Assembly (NCBI GenBank): GCA_963971425.1
Contig: OZ020517.1
Coordinates: forward strand, 21,276,462 to 21,340,461
Direction of reading: 5' to 3'
Length of the DNA stretch: 64,000 bases
From: Bryoerythrophyllum caledonicum
Taxonomy: Eukaryota; Streptophyta; Bryopsida; Pottiales; Pottiaceae
The notes under the pieces are model-generated. The model saw nothing but the letters and a program-made list of their open reading frames with translations, did not search any database and was not told where the DNA came from. The number at the start of each line of letters is the position of its first letter. Within the stretch, counting starts at the first letter, position 1. The position numbers and the translations under genes are program-made. Below, in pieces: positions 21,474 to 31,313 of this stretch.

Positions 21474-22924
21474 TCAATCTAGCTCACATGATCTGTTGGA
21501 TGCCATTGACTGCATTGATTGATGATTTGCATGGGATGACTTACTGCAACTGGCCCCATATCCTGGATCCAAATTGTGACCAGGTTGGAAGAGCTCCTGG
21601 TGGAACAGGCTCTTGTGCGGCATGAGGAACGGGTTGATATCAGGCGACGACGGCACGTCGCCCTCGCTCTCGCCGTCATGGTTCATGAGCAACAGCCACC
21701 ACACCCTGAGGGACCGGTCCATGCTGCCACTGTACACCATCATGGCCTCTGCACGGGGCTCCATCACGGCCGCCAGGCACTTGACCGGCTGGCTATGGCC
21801 ATGGAGAACTGCCAGGCACTCCGTGATGTTGATATTGCGCCTCCACACTCGGATGGTCTTGTCCGCGCTCCCGCTGACGAGGAGATCATTGCTTACAGAC
21901 GCCAGGCAGAGCACTGCCAAACGGTGGCCCTGGAGGGTGTCCGCATACACCATGTGCTTCCTGGTGCCCTCATCGTGTGTCTGCCACACCGCGATGCACT
22001 TGTCGCTGGAGCCTGCGTAGCACACAGTGCCGTCCTGGGAGAGCGCCAGCGCGTTCACAGACTGGTGCTTCGTGGGCGCCAGTGTCGCGACGGGCGAGTG
22101 GCCTGCCGCCGACGTCCGACTCCGTTCCCAAACCTTCACGGTCCCGTCTGCGGAGCCGCTGTAGAGAAATCCGCGCGAGAGGTCCACGGCGAGCGCGTTC
22201 ACGGCGTCGATATGCGCCGTGATCGACTCGATGCATTTCAAGTCGGAGATCCGCCACACCTTAATGGTCTTATCCCATGATCCAGAATATAGCACGCCCT
22301 TGCCCATGGCCAGCACGGATATCGTGTCATGGTGGTCGATCCACAGCGCTTTCTTGTGTCTCCGCACCTGAAAAAGACATGGAAAACCTGCTCATCAAGC
22401 TCATGATTCATGCAAAATAAAACTGGAAAACTAGTTTTGGGATGGGTGGTTACCCGGACCGAGGACTTGGGAGTGATGTAGGTCATCACGTAATCTTTCA
22501 CGGTGGGCAGCGTGGCGACGAGCTTGTGGGAAATGTTTGTGACGCGCTCGGAGCTGCTGCGCGCGCGCTTCCACAAGCGGATCTTCTGGTCCTGGTGAGC
22601 CGTGAACACTTTGTTTCCAACCACCACCATCGCCTTCACGCTTCCCTTCCCGGACCCGAACTGTGTGACGTTCTGCTCTTGCAGCGTCTGATCTGTCGCC
22701 GGCCAGTGGGATGCACGAACCTCGCCGCAGTCGGAGCCGCTGTACAGCACCTGATCGGCGGCGAGCGCGAGCGAGAACACGTGGCCTTCGTGGCCCGAGA
22801 GCACCGCCAGGCACCGGTACGGTTGCGTACCCACCATGCCATAGGAAGAGCCATCGGCGCTGCTGCTCTGGTAGCCGCTTAAGCTTGAACTTGAACTTCC
22901 ACCGGTCTCGAAGTTGAATCCCAT
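21474..22924 (-). CDS. JINGUBANG-like WD40-repeat protein (two exons)
   Basis: Exons 22924..22454 and 22367..21474 join in phase 0 across an 86-base intron (donor GTAACC, acceptor TTTTTCAG) to give 454 residues. The first in-frame ATG is at 22924 (MGFNFETGG). After a Ser-rich N-terminus come about seven WD40 repeats. The first begins CLAVLSGHEGHVFSLALA, and later repeats show SGSDCGEV, IRLWKRAR, GSWDKTIKVWRI, SGSADGTVKVW, GSSDKCIAVW, SGSADKTIRVW and SGSMDRSLRVW. The block VRRHKKALWIDHHDTIS at the splice junction is a hallmark of the plant JINGUBANG/At-WD40 group. These propellers act as protein scaffolds; the Arabidopsis namesake restrains pollen germination, which cannot be its exact role in a plant without pollen. 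The gene is GC-rich against AT-rich surroundings. The family is sure, the exact function is not. Confidence 0.9.
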
Positions 22925-24202
22925 CGCACCGAACCTCCGTGTTTCCGACCCGAAAGGCCACTCGGATCTGGAGAGGGCTGTGGACTTAAGTCTTTCGTCT
23001 GGACGTATATTCTCGGTGAAACTCACAGGAGTGGTCGCAATTCGTGATTGCACCAAAGCGCACAGAGACGCATGAGCCCTGCAACCAGAACTGCCGCGCC
23101 TCCAGATGAAAATTTGCAAGTCGTCGAAAGCTTGAGGTGAAGACGTATGCTCAGAATGGATATCTATGAAGGTGAAGTGTAATGCGCAGGCAATGCAGAG
23201 AGATGGCGACCCGAACGTCCCACAGAAATTATGTGTCCAGAGCACTCAAGTCGTTGCAACCACAATGATATGGAGTCACTGACAGTGAATATGCTGCCCA
23301 GGTGCACACGCCTCTACAAAAGTCAAGCCCACTTTCCTGCCTACCCAAAGCAAGGTGTAATATAGCGGCGATCACTCTCGAGTGTCTGTGGGCCACAGCC
23401 AGGGAGTATGCAATCTCCTCAAGTATGCAGCCACCAATTCACAATCCGGCGGCGTCATTTGAACAAGCTACACGGAAACTAAGTCCAGACAGCGTGCTCG
23501 CCAATCTAATCAATAGAGGCCCACGGCAAGGTTCAAAACCTCCACAACTGGAAATTCTGGCCAGATGGAACCCGGGCAATGAAACCGCGGTGCTGCGGTC
23601 CCGGCCCATATAACCAGAATAAACTATTGCAAATATCTCCGACTCCTGCGAAAAGGCGCGCGCCCGTAGCGTGCGTCGGACCTTCACCTCCCAAACGAGC
23701 GCTGATCCCTCCCCCAGACAGAAGTGTTTTGTCACATACCCGGTACCATACACGACAACCACTCCGCTTGGACCACGCGAGCCCCCCTCCAACGTCAATG
23801 CTCATCACACGGTCCGTGCATCGTACCAACGCAAACTAAACTCGATCACACACAGAATACAACACCAGCTGATTAGTGATGATGATTCACTACCTCGCCA
23901 CTAAACCGGTGAACCACGAACTAACTACAAATCTAACACAAACTCGTCCTCGTTCCAGATTAGTGGATCACTGATCTACAAAAACCATGACGGACAAACT
24001 TGCACATCCGGCCACACATTTATCATAATCTCACTCTTTGTTACGATGCTGATGGAGCACCAGCTAAACCTGACCATCGGCTCCACATCTAGCATTCTAA
24101 TTCGGCCCTGACACCACCAACTACACGTGATGAGTGCCTGTATAATTAATCCGCGACGGAGCCAACATAAGACTCAGATCCAGTAAATCGGAGCTAAATC
24201 CT
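22925..24202. promoter_or_regulatory. 5' UTR and promoter region of the WD40 gene
   Basis: The stretch upstream of the start codon is GC-rich to about 23850, unlike most intergenic DNA here, and the exon frame stays open to about 23245, which suits a long 5' UTR. Short open frames on either strand at 23300-23900 show no domain. No TATA box or other motif could be assigned with confidence. Confidence 0.4.
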
Positions 24203-24763
24203 TTAACCCTTTAAGGATGACACCTGCCTCTAGGCCAGGGAGATGTTACGAGTGGGTATATTTCATCGCAGCTAGTCACTACAAACATCACTACACTAAA
24301 CATCACATTTAGTGTAGCGCCCAGTAAATGACTTGTAAATGTTACAAGTTTTTACTTTAAGTGAATATTTTTACCAACTATGTTTATGATGATCCTCTTA
24401 TTTGAATACTATAGAGAGTTGTGCTCTTGGTTAAAATTGGCATCAAGAGTAAAAACTTATAGCATTTACAAGTCATTTACTGGGCCCTACACTAAATGCG
24501 ATGTTTAGTGTATTGCTCGCACATCCTCACCGCATTTGTTGAAAGCACAGGGATCCAAGGAACTTGACCCCTTATACCACCTCTATGGAAAGTTTGAGCT
24601 GCGATTTAGTGGTGGAGCAAGATGAGCATCTTTCGGGACCGGCGTTACCAAAATCGATGCAAGCATTGGCGAAATAAAGTGATTTCCGTGAAGTGGGGTC
24701 ACAATGAAATGTAACCGCTATGTAGATGGTGTTTTATGCTCCTGGATTTTCAACAAGGGTTGA
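24203..24763 (+). mobile_element. TTAA-bounded piggyBac-like MITE, family C copy 1
   Basis: The left edge is TTAACCCTTTAAGGATG and the right edge is AAGGGTTGA at 24755-24763, a decayed TTAA shared with the next element. It contains the GTGAAGTGGGGTC block found in families B and C. A foldback MITE is inserted at 24289-24515. Confidence 0.55.
24289..24515. mobile_element. Foldback MITE with CACTACACTAAA ends
   Basis: The arms of about 70-75 bases are near-perfect inverted copies, beginning CACTACACTAAACATC and including CCCAGTAAATGACTTG. Each arm also contains a small palindrome (ACACTAAA to TTTAGTGT). It is 227 bases long with no coding capacity. A related element lies at 60376-60586 and a longer one with similar ends at 58869-59769. 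The CACTA-like start hints at the CACTA superfamily, but a 3-base duplication was not confirmed. Confidence 0.65.
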
Positions 24764-25988
24764 ACCTTTAATGCCAACGAGGTCTTGGTGGGGTCAATTT
24801 TTGTGCTTTTGTTCTTCTAACAAGACTTTCCTAAATTGGCCACTGTCTCTCATGTCCTTCTAGCCCCTAAATTTCATTGACAATTCCGCACCAAAAACAC
24901 TTCAAAACTGCTAGTATTAGTGCAATGAGTAAGGAAGAAACGTAAAACTATTATTTCTAATTTTAACCATAGGATCTCAATAAAAACTTACTAAATAATA
25001 TACTTACCAAATTTTATAAACTTTGACCACACGGATTGTAAGATTATAGTGTTTGAAGTAGAAAAAAGGTTCATTTTTTTCCCTGGGTTTAGTGGATCAA
25101 CAAACTTTGACTTCACTTGGTGTCAAATATTTGTACTACACAAGGTCTAAATTCATTTCCATCATGTTAAGGATGATACTAGTTCCTTGTACACCAACTT
25201 TTAAAGGTAGAGGTGGGGTGTAGCATATTGTGCAAGTAGTGGAGGTTCAAAATAATGTCAATTCATGTTATATTTTTTTGAGAACTTAATATGTTTTAGA
25301 ATGAGAATCCGAATGGCCAATGCAAAGGTTCACACCACATATTGCTATGGAAAAAAATAAAAAGTGAAAAATAAAAAAGATCTCTAAGTTTAATGTGAAA
25401 TAGAAGATGTTTTTGGGTACCTTGCCCGACAATGTGTGAAAATGTTTGACTTGGATTCATATGCTTTTTTCATGAAAGTCAAGAGATTTCTTTTGACAAT
25501 ATGAAAGGAAATATTATTATTTGCTAGAACTGAAAATCTCACATTCAATAGAGTGTCCTAGCAAAAAATTTCGAAGTTGCTCAACATACCCGCTCTCCCC
25601 ATTTGAACTTCAAAACCCTATAACTTTTTCATTAAATGTTGGATTGAGGAAAAAAATTGAATTCACACAAAGCTTTTGGTAATGTCCTTCAATAAAAATT
25701 TCAAAGAAAAATGTAATAAAGTGACACCACAAGAACCTGCCTGAACCTTCTAGAGTCCCCCAAGGGGACTCTTGGAAATTTTGGGGTTATAGCATTTTGA
25801 GCTTATCTTTAGCTTTCCAATAGATCTCTCTAATCTCCAGTCCATGTAGGCATTAGCAAAGTACAATGATTTTTTGTGAAGTGGGGTCGTGTAGAATGTA
25901 CCTGCTATGCAGATGATGTTCTGCCTAATCTATTATGCTCGTAGATTCTCTCAAGCTTTTGTAGTCTACTTAGGTGTTAAAGGGTTAA
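24760..25988 (+). mobile_element. TTAA-bounded piggyBac-like MITE, family B copy 2, split by family A copy 4
   Basis: The left edge TTGAACCTTTAATGCC is a decayed TTAACCCTTTAATGCC. The right edge is TTAAAGGGTTAA at 25977-25988. The interior matches 28607-29247, including TCTTCTAA, CTTTCCAATRGATC and AGATTCTC. It carries the unoccupied TAA site that is filled in copy 1. Confidence 0.6.
24860..25790 (-). mobile_element. piggyBac-like MITE, family A copy 4 (inside family B copy 2)
   Basis: Inverted relative to copy 1. It starts after CTAG with CCCCTAAATTTC and ends GGGGTTAT, so both TTAA sites have mutated. The subterminal palindrome is still perfect here: AGAGTCCCC, CAA, GGGGACTCT at 25752-25772. 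Internal blocks match copies 1-3. Confidence 0.6.
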
Positions 25989-26021
25989 ATGCTTCCTAGG
26001 GATTCATCTTTCAATAAGCTC

Positions 26022-26550
26022 ACGCACATGAGTGCGGATGGGGTTGCGGTTGGGCTTCGACAGTTAGGAAGGCCCCATCAAACAAAAAGTAAATTCGGAT
26101 GTAAATTGAAAGTGTAAATTGGTTCCTAGCGGTAGTGCGTTGAGAACTCTATGGAACCACTGGGGAATGCACTTGGGAACACACTAGGGAACACTTGGGA
26201 ATAGATAGGAACAACATGGGAACGCATTGGGTACATTGGAGTAAGTCATCAGGAACACATTGGGAACATGTTGGCAACTCTATGAAAATGCTCCATGAAC
26301 ATAGTGGGAACAAGGTGGGAACACAATGGAAACTCATTGGGAACTCAATGTGAACAATGGGTCATGGATGAATTACTAATATGGTTTAAAAAGGTAAATA
26401 AAAAGAGGGTAACCAAATGGTCTGGTTAGGAACCAAATTAGATTTTTCCAAGAAACTGATTTAGTCTTGAGGAGCCCAACCCGGATTTTTAGGGAAAATC
26501 CGGACCATATCTGGAACATGAAGCCCCATTTGGGCGTCATGTGCGTCCGC
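26022..26550 (-). mobile_element. Family E repeat, copy 2
   Basis: Inverted relative to 1590-1993. The left end carries CACGCACATGAGTGCGGA and the right end GTCATGTGCGTCCGCC, giving inverted ACGCACATGA ends. The middle (26150-26355) is a run of about seventeen degenerate decamers close to GGGAACACAT. An open frame over it is composed of these repeats and is not a gene. Confidence 0.55.
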
Positions 26551-27713
26551 CTAATGTTTCCTTCCCAAGTGAGTGCCTCAGTATCAGCTGTGTGTGAAAT
26601 TGTATCAGACTAGTGTCACTGCCAATTTCATCACATGAGCGCCTAAGTATTAACCGAATATAACAGGGTATGACAGAAGTATCACCTAGATATCACTCGA
26701 CTAGTGCCCACTCCGAATATCTTGAGGGGGTGATAATTTTTTTTGAGGCCGTTGCAGATTCGACAAATTTGGGGTGTGAACTGTTTGAAGGGGAAAGCTG
26801 GAAAAGTGGGAGAGCCACATGGGAGTGTGAAATTTGGGGGAGTCCATTCAGGGGAGCAATTATTTCTAACGGCCATGAGTTTTTTATTTTAAAACTGGAG
26901 GAGGTGCAAGCTTCAAAGTTGCTGTGCAGTAATACAACAAAGAATTGATTTGTTGTTTGGGCCAAGTTACTTTGCAAAGATCCTTTCAGAGATTAGAGTT
27001 ATCCGCAAAGTACCCCAAATCCTCAGTTTCTAACCTGTAAAATGGAAAAGCCATGGTCGCCGAGTCCACTGGCAGGGTTTCACTGTAGATCTTGAATAGA
27101 ACACTGGATAGACTAGTTTTTGAGCCCTAGAATTCCCAAACTCAAGTTTCTGCCTGGCTTTTATTTTAAGCAAACTCTGACCCTTCACATCATGCACAAC
27201 TCTAGGATTGTAGGATACATGCCAGAGTGTCATGACGTTCATGATTGTTCTTGTTTGTTTTTGGGAGATTTGTGCCACTTGTGCCATAAATAACACCTCC
27301 TCAAAACCCTCAAACCCTGAATTTTTTTCACATGATTACTTTGCGGCTACACTCAAATACATGTTAGATTCTCAATTGCATGAAAAAAGGAGGACGAAAG
27401 ACCGGTTCCCTTTACGAATAACTCAATTGTGTAAGACAAACTTTACTTTCTGAAAAGATCCAATCCGGTGGCAACACGTGCAGTCAAACTATCAGCTATT
27501 GTTCTTACCAATTTTCTTTTTTCTCAACTCGGGAAAATAGGGAAATTAAAAATCTCTATTTGTAAACAAAGTAAAGCATGAAGTCATGTGATGCGACAAA
27601 GAAAAGATTAACTTTGGTCACTAAAGAAGAGCAACATAACAAAGAGCTATCCTGAAAGACCTTCCTGAAGAGGAAAAGAAATTAGAAGGGCAGGGTGAGA
27701 TTTAAATACTAAA
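26551..27713. other. Intergenic, no gene recognised
   Basis: Open frames of up to 94 codons at 26670-26977 overlap on both strands and have no recognisable domain. I see no repeat termini here. Confidence 0.45.
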
Positions 27714-28073
27714 TTAACCCTTAAACATCAGAGCCAGCCCGAGGGCTTGGTTTCTACAAAATCTTCTCTGTAGCTCTTCCTGTACTCAACTTTTCACTTA
27801 TTTTTTGATATCATTCTAATCACCTTCTTTTGATGCATTCACAAAGTGAAATTTTACAATTCAAATCACAATTTGTATGAGTGATTTGTGCTTTGAAAGG
27901 ATTGTGGTAGGTAGGTTGATAACCTTTAGGAGGTTGCAAGCTCATCATTGATTGGTTTATTCATGATGCCCAAGTTCAAAAAGTGCACTATTCATTGATG
28001 TCCAAGTATAGAAGATGCCGTGATCCAATTTCGGGCTGGCCGCCCAGGCCATGATTTGTCGTTTAAGGGTTAA
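27714..28073. mobile_element. TTAA-bounded piggyBac-like MITE, family F copy 1
   Basis: A compact 360-base element with ends TTAACCCTTAAACATCA and the inverted TGTCGTTTAAGGGTTAA. GC-rich subterminal palindromes follow at each end: GCCAGCCC, GA, GGGCTTGG on the left and GGGCTGGCC, GCC, CAGGCC on the right. It is non-coding and the termini are well preserved. Confidence 0.75.
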
Positions 28074-28606
28074 ACTCCTCATGCTAGGCTCTTTCTTTGT
28101 CTTTTTTTTTTGCACCAATGAAATGCATGGCAACAAATGCTTTTGGGCCCTACCCAATGCAAGCTACTACTCCTCCATGATACCCTAAGTTCTCAAAGAG
28201 TTGACCAATAGTTCCCCACGCCTTTCTAATCCATGTAACAATGTCCAGGTGGTCCAAGTTACTAACATAAGACCGTAAAGTGGGGGTTGACATGCAGGAT
28301 CACCTCCCTTTACTTTCATGAAAAACTCTATTGAACCTAGCAGATTTGCTAGCAGAGCTGACAGTGATGATGATCAAACCACCCAACCAACCTAGTTACC
28401 ATCAACTCACATTTGCTTGGTAGGTATTTTCACAGTACCTGAAATGTTGTGGTACCCTGCAAATTATGAGAGAAGTTCCTGTGATGTGCCTGGCAACTTA
28501 CTGTACAAACTCATTGGGAGATGTTTGCATACATGTACTATTCACAAGAAACCCATTTCTGGGCAGCAGAATGTATGATGCTGTAGGGGAGCTCATTACT
28601 TGTGTT
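28074..28606. other. Intergenic, no gene recognised
   Basis: Moderate-GC sequence between two MITEs. A short frame at 28466-28600 has no known domain. Confidence 0.4.
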
Positions 28607-29247
28607 TTAACCCTTTCACACCTACCAGGCCCAGGCAGGGTCAATTTTGGTGCTTTTGCTCTTCTAAGGGGGTTTCACATATGGACCAAGGTACCAAGGT
28701 ACAAAAGGACCAAACTATGCCCAAGGTCCTGAGTTTTGGAGGGCATAGTTTGATACCGTGGGCAAGAGTTTGGGTCGAATGAGAATAGAAACCCAAACCT
28801 CCCTCGAGGGTACATAACTTTTGGTGCCAAAAGCTCTAAAAAATGTTGTCATGTAGGCATTTTAGACGTCCTTGATACCTTGGTCCATGCGTGAAACCCC
28901 AAGGTCCAACCCAAGGCCAATTTTGAGGCTCCACACCAATCAAATTGCAAATAGCACTAAGTACACTTGGTACCTTGGTACCATGGCCCATGTGTGAAAC
29001 CCCCCTAACTCTTTTCCATAATTGGCCATTGTTTCTTACATCTTTTGAACGCATTTTGAGCTCCTCATTGGCTTTCCAATGGATCCCTCCAACCTTCAAT
29101 CTATGTATGCATTTGCAAACTACAATGATTTCCGTGAAGTGGGGTTGTGCTAAAGTGTACCTTCTCTGTAGATGATTTTATGCCTAGTCTATTAAATTCA
29201 TAGATTCTCCCATGCTCTCATGGTCCACTAAGGCATTAAAGGATTAA
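28607..29247 (+). mobile_element. TTAA-bounded piggyBac-like MITE, family B copy 1, containing a Tourist-like MITE
   Basis: TTAACCCTTTCACACC is the left end and TTAAAGGATTAA the right end (29236-29247). The 338-base Tourist-like insertion splits the block TCTTCTAACTTTTCC shared with copies 2 and 3. Without the insert the element is about 300 bases. Confidence 0.65.
28668..29005. mobile_element. PIF/Harbinger (Tourist-like) MITE with TAA duplication, second family
   Basis: The ends GGGGGTTTCACATATGG and CCATGTGTGAAACCCCCC are inverted repeats flanked by TAA at 28665-28667 and 29006-29008. Two other family B copies (24823 and 29573) carry the empty site with one TAA. Inside the ends lie inverted CCAAGGTACC words. 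It is distinct in sequence from the element at 17863. Confidence 0.75.
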
Positions 29248-29463
29248 TCCTTAAACGCGTGGAAAACCAAATACATGCATGTATTTTATTATGAAGAATA
29301 TAAAAAATGTATTAAAGTTCAACATGACTTAGACCTTTGGATTGAAGATTCTTTAACTAACATCATTCATTTGAAGGTCATTTCAATATCCTGAACCTTA
29401 TCATGTTCAAATATGACACCACACATGTAGAATATTGTGGCCACCAACAACACCTACAGACAT
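29244..29463 (+). mobile_element. Family F-related fragment
   Basis: Begins TTAATCCTTAAACGCG and shares with 38242-38365 the block near GACTTAGACCTTTGGATTGA and a preceding ATGTATTTTA segment. It ends at the TTAA of the next element. No convincing inverted right terminus is seen. Confidence 0.45.
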
Positions 29464-29520
29464 TTAACCCCTAAAGGTCCAAGAGTCTCCTGGAGAGACT
29501 CTTGGGCCTTTAGGAATTAA
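29464..29520. mobile_element. Minimal 57-base TTAA element, a near-perfect hairpin
   Basis: It consists of only the two termini: TTAACCCCTAAAGGTCC, AAGAGTCTC, a short loop, and their inverted copies ending CCTTTAGGAATTAA. All internal sequence is gone. The arms pair over about 25 bases with few mismatches. Confidence 0.7.
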
Positions 29521-29523
29521 GGG

Positions 29524-29760
29524 TTAATGCTTACAAGACCCTGGGAGGGTCGAATTTGGTGCTATGGTTGTTGTAACTTATCCAATGATTGGCCGTTGTT
29601 ATTGAGGTCTTTGGAACGCATGTTATCTTCTACAATAGCTTTTCAACACATCTCTATGATCTCCAATCGAAGGCTTGACAATTTTTTGGACACAATGCAT
29701 GGCTTTTGCGGGTTTCATGTGATAAACTGTGAGAAACGGCATCACTGTAGAGTGGCGTGA
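29524..29760 (+). mobile_element. piggyBac-like MITE, family B copy 3 (3' part lost)
   Basis: Starts TTAATGCTTACAAG with a perfect palindrome GACCCT, GGG, AGGGTC. It then follows family B, including the empty TAA site near 29573. Homology fades after about 29710 and no right TTAA is found. Confidence 0.5.
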
Positions 29761-30700
29761 AGTCAGCGTGCAAGCATTTGCTATGTTTTGATCTTACAAG
29801 ATAACACCAATCAAATTACACGGTCGCACAACGACATTGCGGTTTCACCGCAACAATTGTGTTTCTTTTTAAAAGTTTGTAGGCGCGTTCGCCGTATTTT
29901 GTGAGTAGATGCCGTGCATGAAAAAGATAGGCGTAAAAAGATTCACTTCTAAAGGACCGGGGATATTTTTCACTAAAATTGTCGTAATCTGCCACTTTTT
30001 GATGATTTTACAAAATAATAATAATAATAATATTTTGATGATTAGTGTTATCCCTCCTCCAATTTATACAATATATACGACAATACATATACAATATACG
30101 TACTACAATATATAGCAGTATCTACAATATATATAATATATCAATAATATATATACCATACATACATTGTTATATATGGTACATATAGTACATATATACT
30201 ACAATATTACAATATCTACTCTATATACATACATACACTTAAATATTCTATACTAATGATCAACAAGTAAAAAAATTGATATTCCATCATTTACTAGAAT
30301 TGGCAAGTACCTGTACTATTGCAATTGGCATGTAGTGTCACAACACTAAATGCGTAGTTCATGTTTAGAGTTAGAGTTCATAATTAGCATCAAAATCACT
30401 CAACGTCATTTTTAGAGTAGTGCATAAATTTCACAAGCGTATTGTGTATGTTGAACTATTTTTGTTAGGGCCAACCTTTGATATTGAGCATAGAGATTGG
30501 AACTAAGCTCATTTCATATGCGCGTTCAAAAAGAACTTTAAAATCACTATGAGCCTCTTTATGTTGCAAATTCAAACATAAGCAACATATCAACGTTTTC
30601 ATCCAAACAAAGCCGCCGAACACGAACACAATCACTGGAAACCTTTCAATTTCGTGAAGCACTCCGGAGTCGTGGGTGTCATCCACCACAGTTCATCCTA
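29761..30700. other. Intergenic low-complexity DNA
   Basis: Holds an (AAT)n run near 30015-30032 and a long TA-rich stretch with TATAC and TATAT words at 30060-30240. Near 30335-30410 an imperfect inverted pair of ACACTAAATG-like words recalls the foldback MITE family. No gene is seen. Confidence 0.5.
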
Positions 30701-30718
30701 TCAGCATTCATCCTGATG

Positions 30719-30850
30719 ACCTTCACAGGGATGAAACCTTCACAGGGATGAAACCTTCACAGGGATGAAACCTTCACAGGGATGAAACCTTCACAGGGAT
30801 GAAACCTTCACAGGGATGAAACCTTCACAGGGATGAAACCTTCACAGGGA
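30719..30850 (+). repeat. 17-base minisatellite, eight copies
   Basis: The unit ACCTTCACAGGGATGAA is repeated almost perfectly seven times, with an eighth partial copy ending at 30850. It lies about 460 bases upstream of the aminotransferase start codon. There are no spacers, so it is not a CRISPR. It may vary in copy number between individuals. Confidence 0.88.
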
Positions 30851-31313
30851 CCGAAAACTCGTCACCTGGCTGGAATCTGCCTGGGAAATATCTGATATCT
30901 ACCTTTTGAGATGACTCGATGATATGGTTTTAAGGTATGGTGACGGTCTTAGAGTTTCTGACCCTGACTTGGACGCCACGCCATGCATCATACGGCTAAG
31001 CCTTTATGGATGACATAATGTGGATGAGTTTGGGATGACTTTAATCATCGCTACAGTTCGGAGATGTAAAAGGAGACGAATCCACACTGAAAGCAGATGA
31101 GTTGTGCTTCGAGCGAGCTCTTGCTAGGGTTTGCACCCCCGCGCGATTCCTACCAGATTGCGCTCCACGGACTGCAAATCTTGCGGGAGCTTTCCAGTAG
31201 CGAGGTTCTTTGCATCTCACGGAACGGTTCCAGCTGAATTTTGTCCGTTTCCGTGGAGTATTCGCGGATTTATCGAGTTTTTGCGAGGCAGAGGGAACTC
31301 GCTACCAGGCGCA

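Noticed and set aside
21576-22882. Several long plus-strand and alternative minus-strand frames over the WD40 gene
   Set aside because: They are shadows caused by high GC; only the WD40 frame shows repeat periodicity and a conserved splice junction.
26149-26337. Cys/Pro-rich 62-codon minus-strand frame
   Set aside because: It translates the degenerate GGGAAC decamers of family E and is not a gene.
30719-30850. Regular short repeats that could suggest a CRISPR array
   Set aside because: The units are contiguous with no spacers and the genome is eukaryotic; it is a minisatellite.
31131-31313. Upstream extension of the aminotransferase frame
   Set aside because: The frame at 31131 continues into the first exon, but the ATG at 31314 begins a good transit peptide and earlier codons look like leader; the longer start is possible but unsupported.
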